Assembly (NCBI GenBank): GCA_027886185.1
Contig: WOAB01000760.1
Coordinates: forward strand, 3,162,001 to 3,226,000
Direction: 5' to 3'
DNA from: Rheum nobile
Taxonomy: Eukaryota; Streptophyta; Magnoliopsida; Caryophyllales; Polygonaceae
Length of the DNA stretch: 64,000 nucleotides
The notes beneath the pieces are model-generated. The model saw nothing but the letters and a program-made list of their open reading frames with translations. It did no database searches and was not told the origin of the DNA. Shown here piece after piece: positions 13,281 to 23,556 of this stretch (position 1 is its first letter; every line of letters starts with the position of its first letter). A program made the translations under genes and the position numbers.

Positions 13281-14059
13281 CTATTCGCACTACAATTTTT
13301 ACCTTTTCGCACTACAAAAGGCTACGTCAAATGTTGGCGTACGCCAAATACGTGCGAAGAAGGCCAAAAAGGGGGGAATACGTATAAATTAAAAAAAAAG
13401 GAATAAAGGAGCTACGCCAGATTTTGGCGTACGCTAGAATCTGGCGTAGATGCTTTGTAGGGACTTGGGCTCGTTTTGGAAATTGGGCTTCTGCGCCAGA
13501 ATCTGGCGTACGCAAGATTCTGGCGCAGCAAAAAAAAATGTGTCTCATAATCATGTAGAAAATTTTAATACGAGTCCGTACATATAAAATTCGTCCAAAA
13601 CGGACATCGTTTGCCCCTCCAAAAGCCCAAAATACGATGGTTGTCCCCATGGTCCCATTTGGGCCTATTTTGGCCCAATTTCTCGTATTTCAGGTTTTCA
13701 CCCTTTTTTCTATAATCCTTCCTATTGAGCATATTGGAAGGATTATAGAAGAAATGGGTGAAAAACAGAAATACGAGAAATTGGGCCCAAATAGACTCAG
13801 TAGTAATGATTGTAGAAGAAACGGGTGAAAAACTAAAAAAAATTCTTATTGGGCCCAAATAGGCCCAATAGGAATGATTATAAAAGAAATGGGTGAAAAA
13901 CTAAAATATGAGAAATTTGACCCAAATAGGCCCAGTAGGAATGATTGTAAAAGAAACGGATGAAAAACTGAAGAAAAAAAAATTGAAAATTTGGGCCCAA
14001 ATAGGCACAATAAGAAGGATTATTGAAGAAACGAGTGAAATACGAGAAATTGATCTCAA

Positions 14060-17000
14060 ATATGCCCTGTTTATAATTATATTTCATATAGTTATACTTA
14101 TATGCTATAGTATTTCATTATATTTCATATAGTTACACTTATATACGTATTTTATTAAATTTCATATAGTTACACTTATGTAATATAGTATTTCATTAAA
14201 TTTAGTATACTTAGACTTATATCCCATAATATTTCATTAAATTTCATATAGTTACACTTATGTACTATAATATTTTATTAAATCTAGTACACTTAGACTT
14301 ATATACTATAGTATTTTATTAAATTTCATATAGTTACACTTATATACTATAGTATTTCATTAAATCAAGTATACTTAGACTTATATACCATAGTATATCA
14401 TTAAATTTCATATAGTTACACTTATATACTATAGTATGTTATTAAATCTAGTATACTTAGACTTATATAATATGGTATTCTATTAAATTTCATATAATTA
14501 CACTTATATACGATAGTATTTTATTAAATTTCATATAGTTACACTTATGTACTATAGTATTTCATTATATTTCATATAGTTACACTTATATAATATAGTA
14601 TTTTATTAAATCTAGTATACTTAGACTTATATCCCATAGTATTTCATTAAATTTCATATAGTTACACTTATGTACTATAATATTTCATTAAATCTAGTAC
14701 ACTTAGACTTATATACTATAGTATTTTATTAAATCTCATATAGTTACACTTATATACTATAGTATTTCATTAAATCAAGTATACATAGACTTATATACCA
14801 TAGTATATCATTAAATTTCATATAGTTACACTTATGTACTATAGTATTTCATTAAATCTAGTATACTTAGACTTATATAATATGGTATTCTATTAAATTT
14901 CATATGTACTATAGTATTTCATTAAATCTAGTATACTTAGACTTATATACTATAGTATTCTATTAAATTTCATATAGTTATACTTATATACTATAATATT
15001 TCATTAAATCTAGTATATTTAGACTTATACCCCATAGTATTTCATTAAATCTCATATAGTTACACTTATATACTATAGTATTTCATTAAATCTAGTATAC
15101 TTAGACTTATATAATATAGTATTCTATTAAATCTCATATAGTTACACTTATATACTATAGTATTTCATTAAATCAAGTATACTTAGACTTATATACCATA
15201 GTATATCATTAAATTTCATATAGTTACACTTATGTACTATAGTATTTCATTAAATCTAGTATACTTAGACTTATATAATATGGTATTCTATTAAATTTCA
15301 TATATTTACACTTATGTACTATAGTATTTCATTAAATCTAGTATACTTAGACTTATATACTATAGTATTCTATTAAATTTCATATAGTTATACTTATATA
15401 CTATAATATTTCATTAAATCTAGTATATTTAGACTTATACCCCATAGTATTTCATTAAATCTCATATAGTTACACTTATATACTATAGTATTTCATTAAA
15501 TCTAGTATACTTATACTTATATACTATAGTATTCTATTAAATCTCATATAGTTACACTTATATACTATAGTATTTCATTAAATCAAGTATACTTAGACTT
15601 ATATACCATAGTATATCATTAAATTTTATATAATTACACTTATGTACTATAATATTTCATTAAATCTAGTATACTTAGACTTATACCCCATAGTATTTCA
15701 TTAAATCTCATATAGTTACACTTATATACGATAGTATTTTATTAAATCTAGTATACTTAGACTTATATACTATAGTATTCTATTAAATCTCATATAGTTA
15801 CACTTATATACTATAGTATTTCATTAAATCAAGTATACTTAGACTTATATACCATAGTATATCATTAAATTTCATATAGTTACACTTATGTATTATAGTA
15901 TTTCATTAAATCTAGTATACTTAGACTTATATAATGTGGTATTCTATTAAATTTCATATAGTTACACTTATGTACTATAGTATTTCATTAAATCTAGTAT
16001 ACTTAGACTTATATACTATAGTATTCTATTAAATTTCATATAGTTATACTTATAAACTATAATATTTCATTAAATCTAGTATACTTAGACTTATACCCCA
16101 TAGTATTTCATTAAATCTCATATAGTTACACTTATATACTATAGTATTTCATTAAATCTAGTATACTTAGACTTATATACTATAGTATTCTATTAAATCT
16201 CATATAGTTACACTTATATACTATAGTATTTCATTAAATCAAGTATACTTAGACTTATATACCATAGTATATCATTAAATTTTATATAGTTACACTTATG
16301 TACTATATTATTTTATTAAATCTAGTATACTTAGACTTATATAATATGGTATTCTATTAAATTTCATATAGTTACACTTATGTACTATAGTATTTTATTA
16401 AATCTAGTATACTTAGACTTATATACTATAGTATTCTATTAAATTTCATATAGTTATACTTATATACTATAGTATTTCATTAAATTTAGTATACTTAGAC
16501 TTATACCCCATAGTATTTCATTAAATCTCATATAGTTACACTTATATACTATAGTATTTCATTAAATCTAGTATACTTAGACTTATATATACTATAGTAT
16601 TCTATTAAATCTCATATAGTTACACTTATATACTATAGTATTTCATTAAATCAAGTATACTTAGACTTATATACCATAGTATATCATTAAATTTCATATA
16701 GTTACACTTATGTACTATAGTATTTCATTAAATCTAGTATACTTAGACTTATATAATATGGTATTCTATTAAATTTCATATAGTTACACTTATGTACTAT
16801 AGTATTTCATTAAATCTAGTATACTTAGACTTATATACTATACTATTCTATTAAATCTCATATAGTTACACTTATATACTATAGTATTTCATTAAATCTA
16901 GTATACTTAGACTTATATACTATAGTATTCTATTAAATCTCATATAGTTACACTTATATACTATAATATTTTATTAAATCTAGTACACTTAGACTTATAC

Positions 17001-18352
17001 CCCATAGTATTTCATTAAATTTCATATAGTTACACTTATATACTATAGTATTTCATTAAATCTAGTATACTTAGACTTATACACCATAGTATTTCATTAA
17101 ATTTCATATAGTTACATTTATGTAATATAGTATTTCATTAAATCTAGTATACTTAGACTTACATACTATAGTATTCTATTAAATTTCATATAGTTATACT
17201 TATGTACTATAATATTTCATTAAATCTAGTATACTTAGACTTATATACTATAGTATTCTATTAAATCTCATATAGTTACACTTATATACTATAGTATTTC
17301 ATTAAATCTAGTATACTTAGACTTATATACTATAGACTCTATAGTATTCTATTAAATCTCATATAGTTACACTTATATATTATAATATTTCATTAAATCT
17401 AATATACTTAGACTTATACCCCATAGTATTTCATTATATTTCATATAGTTACACTTATACACTATAGTATTTCATTAAATCTAGTATACTTAGACTTATA
17501 CACCATAGTATTTCATTAAATTTCATATAGTTACATTTATGTACTATAGTATTTCATTAAATCTAGTATACTTCGACTTATATACTATAGTATTCTATTA
17601 AATTTCATATAGTTACACTTATGTACTATAGTATTTCATTAAATCTAGTATACTTAGACTTATATACTATAGTATTCTATTAAATCTCATATAGTTACAC
17701 TTATATACTATAGTATTTCATTAAATCTAGTATACTTAGACTTATATACTACAAACTCTATAGTATTCTATTAAATCTCATATAGTTACACTTATATACT
17801 ATAATATTTCATTAAATCTAGTATACTTAGACTTATACCCCATAGTATTTCATTATATTTCATATAGTTACACTTATATACTATAGTATTTCATTAAATC
17901 TATTATACTTAGACTTATATACCATAGTATTTCATTAAATTTCATATAGTTACATTTATGTACTATAGTATTTCATTAAATCTAGTATACTTAGACTTAT
18001 ATACTATAGTATTCTATTAAATTTCATATAGTTACACTTATGTACTATAGTATTTCATTAAATCTAGTATACTTAGACTTATATACTATAGTTTTCTATT
18101 AAATCTCATATAGTTACACTTATATAATATAGTATTTCATTAAATCTAGTATACTTAGACTTATATACTATAGTATTCTATTAAATCTCATATAGTTACA
18201 CTTATATACTATAATATTTCATTAAATCTAGTATACTTAGACTTATACCCCATAGTATTTCATTAAATTTCATATAGTTACACTTATGTACTATAGTATT
18301 TCATTATATTTCATATAATTACACTTATATACTATAGTATTTCATTAAATCT
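14060..18352. repeat. Minisatellite array: 41-bp monomers, 82-bp dimers, 410-bp higher-order period
   Basis: Two 41-bp monomers alternate: type A (TATAGTTACACTTATGTACT...) and type B (TATACTTAGACTTATATAAT...). Each is AT-rich and ends in TTAAAT plus a few bases. A variant dimer marked by AATCAAGTATAC recurs at 14366, 14776, 15174, 15584, 15830, 16240 and 16652, giving spacings of 410, 398, 410, 246, 410 and 412. That is mostly five dimers (ten monomers) and once three. This is higher-order repeat structure, expected from block-wise amplification. The array fills the loop of the inverted-repeat element and encodes nothing. Confidence 0.92.
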
Positions 18353-18690
18353 AGATTTAATGAAATACTATAGTACATAAGTGTAACTATATGTAATTTA
18401 ATAGAATACTATAGTATATAAGTCTAAGGGTTTGTTTGGATCCCGCAAATAATGCATTATCTTGCATTAAATTGATGATTTAATGCAATTTAATGTAAGA
18501 TAATGCATTTTAATGCATTCTGGTGAGGATTCCAAACAGACCCTAAGTATACTAGATTTAATGAAATACTATAGTACATAAGTGTAACTATATGAAATAT
18601 AATGAAATACTATAGTATATAAGCGTAACTATATGAAATATAATGAAATACTAAAGCATATAAGTGTAACTATATGAAATATAATTAAAA
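18353..18690. repeat. Inverted end of the 41-bp satellite array
   Basis: At 18344-18363 the array meets itself head to head: CATTAAATCTAGATTTAATG is a perfect palindrome. From 18353 on, the same 41-bp monomers run in reverse orientation (GTGTAACTATATGAAATATA) up to the right arm. A Tourist-like MITE interrupts this part. Confidence 0.85.
18428..18543. mobile_element. Tourist-like MITE (PIF/Harbinger type), 116 bp
   Basis: Terminal inverted repeats GGGTTTGTTTGGATCC and (complement of the right end) GGGTCTGTTTGGAATCC. It is flanked by the 3-bp duplication TAA at 18425-18427 and 18544-18546. Removing the element and one TAA restores an unbroken satellite monomer (AAGTCTAAGTATACTAG), which confirms the insertion. 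The interior is itself nearly palindromic (TAATGCATTATCTTGCATTA and its inverse). Confidence 0.93.
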
Positions 18691-19657
18691 ACTGGGCATA
18701 TTTGTGCCCAATTTTTCGTATTTCACCCGTTTCTTCAGTAATCCTTCTTATTGGGCCTATTTGGGCCTAATTTTTCATTTTTTTTTTCCAGTTTTTTATC
18801 CGTTTCTTCTACAACCCTTCCTACTGGGCCTATTTGGGCCCAATTTCTCGTATTTTAGTTGTTCACCCGTTTCTTCTATAATCCTTCCTATTGGACCTAT
18901 TTGGGCCCAATTTTTCATTTTTTCACCTGTTTCTTCTACAATCATTACTACTGGGCCTATTTGGGCCCAATTTCTCGTATTTCAGTTTTTCACCCATTTC
19001 TTCTATAATCCTTCCAATATGCTCAATATGAAGGATTATAGAAAAAATGGGTGAAAACCTGAAATACGAGAAATTGGGCCAAAATAGGCCCAAATAGGAC
19101 CATGGGGGCAGCCATCGTATTTTGGGCTTTTGAAGGGGCAAACGATGTCCGTTTTGGACGAATTTTATATGTACGGACTCGTATTGAAATTCTCTACATG
19201 ATTATGGGGCAATTTTTTTTTTGCTGCGCCAGAATCTTGCGTAAGCCAGATTCTGGCGCAGAAGCCCAATTTCCAAAACGAGCCCAAGTCCCTACAAAGC
19301 ATTTACGCCAGATTCTGGCGTAGCTCCTTTTTTTTAAAAAAATTTATACGTATATCTACGTTTTTGGCATTCTTCGCACGTATTTGGCGTAGCCTTTTGT
19401 AGTGCGAAAAGACCAAAAACGTAGTGCGAATAGTCGGCTCGTTTATCTAAGGCCAGGAAAAGGGAACCAATGAAATATTAGCAAATTTTATTATATACCA
19501 ATATATTGGATGCGGTTCTGGTGAGAACCAATTGGTAGAAGAGAATAGAGAATAACTAAGGAGCTGCCACGTAGCAACCTAATTACAGCACCCGCGTACA
19601 CGCTTCCTCTTCTCTGTACGTCTTCCTCTTTCTCCTCCTTCCTTCACTCTTCTTCCC

Positions 19658-20062
19658 ATGGCTTCCTCCTCCTCCTCCTCCATGTTCCTACCGAATCGAA
19701 ACGCCGTCGCCGCCAACAAGCTCTCCTCCACCTCTCTTTCAAGCCCCAATCCTCCAGAACCCTACCGAATCGAAACGCCGCCGTCAATTTCAAGTCCTAA
19801 TTCCACAATGAGGAACCAAACCACAACAAGACTTCTCACTCCTTTTCTCTTCCTCTTCACACCAGATCTGTCTTGTTTCTCTATTTTCCTCATTCATAGA
19901 TCTAGGTTTTCGATTCTCTTTCCCAGATCTATTTTTCTAATTCCTAGATCTAGGTTTTTTGATCCTCCGCATCTTCACCACCAAATTCGAGCAAAACCTG
20001 TAAATGGAGGGGCAAATCGAGGAGCAAATCTTGTCAATGGACGCCATTGTTGCTGGATTTGA
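19658..20062 (+). CDS. Hypothetical ORF in a Mutator-like element; possible captured gene fragment
   Basis: A 134-residue ORF starts MASSSSSSMFLPNRN; the first ~35 residues are Ser/Ala/Asn/Pro-rich with few acidic residues, like a plastid transit peptide. The upstream DNA (19590-19655) is CT-rich like a plant 5' leader. The phrase TACCGAATCGAAACGCCG occurs twice (about 19688 and 19765), so the segment contains an internal ~77-bp duplication. After residue ~65 the translation becomes low-complexity (Phe/Arg/Ser) and ends with no recognisable domain. It lies inside the element whose left arm lacks the family's usual subterminal sequence, consistent with a Pack-MULE type capture of a first exon. 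It is not shown to be expressed or functional. Confidence 0.3.
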   Translation: MASSSSSSMFLPNRNAVAANKLSSTSLSSPNPPEPYRIETPPSISSPNSTMRNQTTTRLLTPFLFLFTPDLSCFSIFLIHRSRFSILFPRSIFLIPRSRFFDPPHLHHQIRAKPVNGGANRGANLVNGRHCCWI

Positions 20063-20109
20063 GAAATCGAGATTAAAAGGAAAAGAAAGACGAAATGAGA
20101 TTTGACAAT

Positions 20110-21280
20110 GAACGATTTTGATTCCATCAATGAACTGTTTTCAGTCATGACCATGAACAATTCTTATCATTGCCATGAACTAGTATTTTCAAGGTCAAGA
20201 ACTCTATGCTCAAATGAACCATGAACCTTTAAATTCAAGTCCATGAATGTTCTTGTTATATGCCATGAACGTCTCTGTTAAATGTCATGAATGTCCATGT
20301 TAATCGTCATAAAAGTCTCTACTAATTGCCTTGAACGTTTTGGTAAATTACCACGAACGTCAATGTTCATCGCCATGAACGTCCATGTTCATGGTCATGG
20401 CTTGAAACATCAATGTTCATGGTCTTGGATGCAAGTGTTCAAGGCGTTGTTCAATGACAACGAACAAAAAAAGTGTTCAGCAAAAAAATAAGCCAAAATC
20501 ACAAGTGTTCAAGGTTTGAAACATCAGTGTTCATGGTCCTGGATGCAAGTGTTCAAGGCGTTGTTCAATGGCAGCGAACAAAAAAAGTGTTCAGCAAAAA
20601 AATAAGACAAAATCACAAGTGTTCAAGGCTTGAAACATCAGTGTTCATGGTCCTGGATGCAAGTGTTCAAGGCGTTGAACATAACTGTTCATGGTATTGT
20701 TCACTGGCATTGAACATAATTGTTCAATGCCAGTGAACAATACCATGAACAGTTCTGATCAATGCCATGAACTAGTTTTTTCAAGGCCAAGAACAAATAT
20801 GTAAACTGCCATGAACGTCAATGTTCATCGCCATGAACGAACCTGTAAACTGCCTTGAACATTCCTGAAAATTGCCTTGAACATTCCTGAAAATTGGCTT
20901 GAACATTCCTGAAATATGCCTTGAACATTCCTGAAAATTGCCATGAACGGACTTGTAAAATGCCTTGAACAAACATGTAAACTGTAATAAAATTCTTTGT
21001 TGATTGCCTTGAACATTCCTGAAAATTACCATGAAGGTCAATGTTCATCGCCATGAACGTCCATGTTCATGGCTTGAAACATCAGTGTTTATGGTCCTGG
21101 ATGCAAGTGTTCAAGGCGTTGTTCAATGACAACGAACAAAAAAAGTGCCCAGCAAAAAATAAGCCAAAATCACAAGTGTTCAAGGCTTGAAACATCAGTG
21201 TTCATGGTCCTGGATGCAAGTGTTCAAGGCGTTGAACATAATTGTTCAATGCCAGCGAACAAAAAAAGTGCCCAGCAAAA
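20110..21280. repeat. Array of CATGAAC/GTTCATGG words and ~115-bp direct repeats
   Basis: Words such as CCATGAACGTC, GCCTTGAACATTCC and TGTTCATGG recur dozens of times, changing orientation in blocks (20110-20380, 20380-20740, 20740-21060, 21060-21260). A longer unit containing CTTGAAACATCAGTGTTCAT, GGATGCAAGTGTTCAAGG and AAAAAAAGTGTTCAGC recurs near 20395, 20510, 20625, 21070 and 21180. ORFs here (for example 20781-21041) are translations of the repeat. Confidence 0.85.
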
Positions 21281-21679
21281 AAACAAGCCAAAATCCGTAT
21301 TATTCGCCAATAAAACGCGAATAATACGGTCGAAAAATTCGGCACGCCCGAATTATACGGCTTTTAATGAAATTCTAATCTGGAGCGTTAATTCCACTCC
21401 GATCCGACGGTCCTCCCGCGTTCTATGTTCTCTCCTAATCCCATGTTCTCATTTGATGCTTTTCCCCAATATATTTTTGTAGTTTATTCTCTAAGATATA
21501 TGTTTACTTTTCTCCCATATAGAAATTAAGAATTTATAAAAGATAAAATAAAGGAAGATAATAAGATTAATTAGTCCTTCTTTTTATCATTATCAGTATT
21601 CAAAAGTATTTTACAAGAGACGCTAAAAAAAAGTTATTTTACAAGCCAATGACGAGTACCAATATGGGTTATATTTTTT

Positions 21680-23367
21680 GGGAAAGTATCATGTGAGAAT
21701 ATATATTAGGGTGAGAAATGAAAATAAATTCTAGTCATTGGACGATAAATAAATCAAATGCTAGGATTAAACTTTCATTAAAAGGTTGTGAGTTTGACCG
21801 GTCAACATGATTGGTCAAACCAATTACCGGCGGTCAACGTCGGAGCTCCGACGTTGACCGATCATTATCATTATTATTTTTTCGGCCAATTTTTTTTTTC
21901 AGGCATAATTTTTGGCTTACGACTGCATGTGCATTGATTTTTGCTTGTATGTGCATCGATATTGACTTGTATGTGCATTGATATTGCATAAAATCTGTAT
22001 AAGATTTTTGACTATATGTGTGACTTTGTGTATGTGAAAACTCATGCACTTCTCAACATGTGCATATGTTTTAGCTTTGTGTGCATAGATTTTGACATAT
22101 ATTTGCATATAAATTCTACTTGTGTGTATTATTTTCTTGGGTTGAAATATTGTGCATGAGTTTTGGTTTGTATATGCATACCTTTTGAAGCGCATGTCTT
22201 TTTTGTTGTATGTGCACCTAAATTACATAAATTTTGCATAGGATTTTGATTATATATGTGACTTTGTATATGTGAAAACTCATGCACATACATGCAAAAA
22301 CTTATGCATGCATTTCACATAATGTGCATATGTTTTGGCATGTGTGTGCATAAATTTTGACTTGTATGTGCATCTAAATTCTACTTGTGTGCGTTGTTTT
22401 CTTGGGTTAAAATGTGCATGAGTTTTGACTTGTATATGCATATCCATTGAAGTGCATGTTTTTTTTGCTTACATGTGCATGTAAAGCATATGGTTTGACT
22501 ATACGTGTGATATTTTGTAAGTGAAAACTTATGCACACACATGAAAAAATCTTAAACACTTTACATAATGTGTATAGGTTTTGTCTTGTAAGTGTATGAA
22601 TTTTGAATTGTCTGTGCATCTAAATTTTACTTGTATGCATCATTTTCTTGGCTTGATATGTGCATGAGTTTTTGACTTGTATGTGCATACCATTTGAAAC
22701 ACACGTCTTTTTGCTTGAATGTGCACATGTCAAAACTTATGCACATGCAATGTACAACTCATGCACATTTTCTCTAGAAAACAATGCATATTTTTTATAA
22801 TCTTTAGATGCACATACATGTCAATATTGATGCACATACAAGCCAAAATGTATGCACATGCCATCTCAAACAAAAAAAATAGTCTTGGAAAAAAGTTGGG
22901 CTGCGAAAAATTGAATGAAAAAAATGGTCGGACAACACCTTATAAAATTTTAATGCACATACAAGTCAATATTGATACACACACAAGTAAAAAGTGGTGC
23001 ACATGCCAGCGCAAGCAAAAAGTGGACCTGTAAAAAAAATGGGCCGAAAAAAAAACTTAGGTCAGACAACGCTTTATAAAATTTTGATGCACATATATGA
23101 CAATAAAGATGCACACACAAGTCAAAATGTATGCACATGTCATCTTAAGTAAAAAAAGTGACCCAAAAAAAAAATGGTCCGAGAAAAAAAAAAAACTTTG
23201 ACCGGTCAACGCCGGAACTCGGCGTTAACCAGTTGGTGACCGGTTTGACCGATTAATTATCCACTTAAATGATAGTCTAATCATAGCCTTTGGATTTGAA
23301 AAATTCAAAGACCATGACCTATTCTTAATTTCTCATCCTAATGTCCATTCTCACCGGAGCCGCATCC
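21680..23367. mobile_element. Non-autonomous Mutator-like element, family A copy 2
   Basis: The left end is GGGAAAGTATCATGTGAGAA at 21680. The right end (complement) is GGATGCGGCTCCGGTGAGAA at 23367. Arms of ~200 bp pair with each other, including ATTAGGRTGAGAAAT, the ~93-bp motif (TTTCATTAAAAGG at 21773; CTATCATTTAAGTGG, complement, at 23261-23275) and the GACCGGTCAAC / GTTGACCGG region. The interior holds TATGTGCAT words in the left half and their complement ATGCACATACA in the right half, so the whole element can fold back. Flanks TATATTTTTT and ATATATTTAT are a possible but imperfect duplication. No transposase. Confidence 0.8.
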
Positions 23368-23556
23368 ATATATTTATATACTATGAACAAAAAAGATTAT
23401 ATCCAATTTTTAACCTAGAAAATTCCCAATATGGTTAGATGCGAATGCAAAGGCCGGAAACCGAAAGACAGGCCCCACAGTAGTCTCTCAAGTCTCATCT
23501 CTTCCAAATCCAATAGAGTGACCAATTGAGAGTGAAGAGAGCGGAGTAAACCAGAG
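23368..23556 (+). promoter_or_regulatory. Likely core promoter and 5' leader of the SSADH gene
   Basis: The TATA-like TATTTATATAC at 23371-23381 lies about 175 bp before the SSADH start codon and directly abuts the end of the Mutator-like element at 23367. No other TATA-like sequence lies closer to the ATG. The transcription start is not determined. Any upstream control elements must lie within or beyond the transposons. Confidence 0.4.

Larger units (their letters stand above)
13281..19433. mobile_element. Giant inverted-repeat (foldback-like) transposable element, 6.15 kb
   Basis: The left end reads CTATTCGCACTAC at 13281 and the right end is its complement, finishing at 19433. Arms of ~850 bp (13281-14130 and about 18570-19433) are inverted copies in the same order. 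They carry a second CGCACTACAAAAGGCTACG, palindromic words such as GCCAGATTCTGGC, the stretch around GTCCGTACATATAAAATTCG, and four ~85-bp subrepeats built on GGGCCTATTTGGGCCCAA. The loop is the 41-bp satellite. No transposase is seen. The flanks share TTTATC and AAGG (13265-13274; 19442-19452), a possible degraded target duplication. The superfamily is not certain. ORFs within the arms are by-products of the repeats. Confidence 0.8.
19508..21465. mobile_element. Non-autonomous Mutator-like element, family A copy 1
   Basis: The left end is GGATGCGGTTCTGGTGAGAA at 19508. The right end (complement) is GGAAAAGCATCAAATGAGAA at 21465. Perfect 10-bp duplications CCAATATATT flank it (19498-19507 and 21466-21475), in the 9-11 bp range of Mutator-like elements. 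The right arm carries TTTCATTAAAAG (complement at 21361-21372), 93 bp from the end, as in the other family members. The left arm matches for only about 50 bp and then turns into gene-like, GC-richer sequence with an ORF. The middle (about 20110-21280) is an array of CATGAAC/GTTCATGG words. No transposase is present. Confidence 0.85.

Noticed and set aside
14060..18352. CRISPR array or array of RNA genes
   Set aside because: There are no unique spacers. The units are contiguous 41-bp monomers in plant DNA, typical of a satellite.
13327..19323. Several 60-116 residue ORFs (such as 18704-19054) in the giant inverted repeat
   Set aside because: They translate the repeated GGGCCTATTTGGGCCC and TTTCACCCGTTTCTTC units on both arms, with no domain and mirrored versions in the other arm.
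13281..19433. CACTA (En/Spm) transposon, because of CACTAC near the ends
   Set aside because: The inverted repeat continues outward past CACTA (CTATTCG), and no 3-bp duplication fits at either CACTAC position.
20781..21041. Overlapping ORFs with MFKA/NVQGNFQ repeats
   Set aside because: All frames are open because the CATGAAC/CCTTGAAC words lack stops; this is repeat translation.
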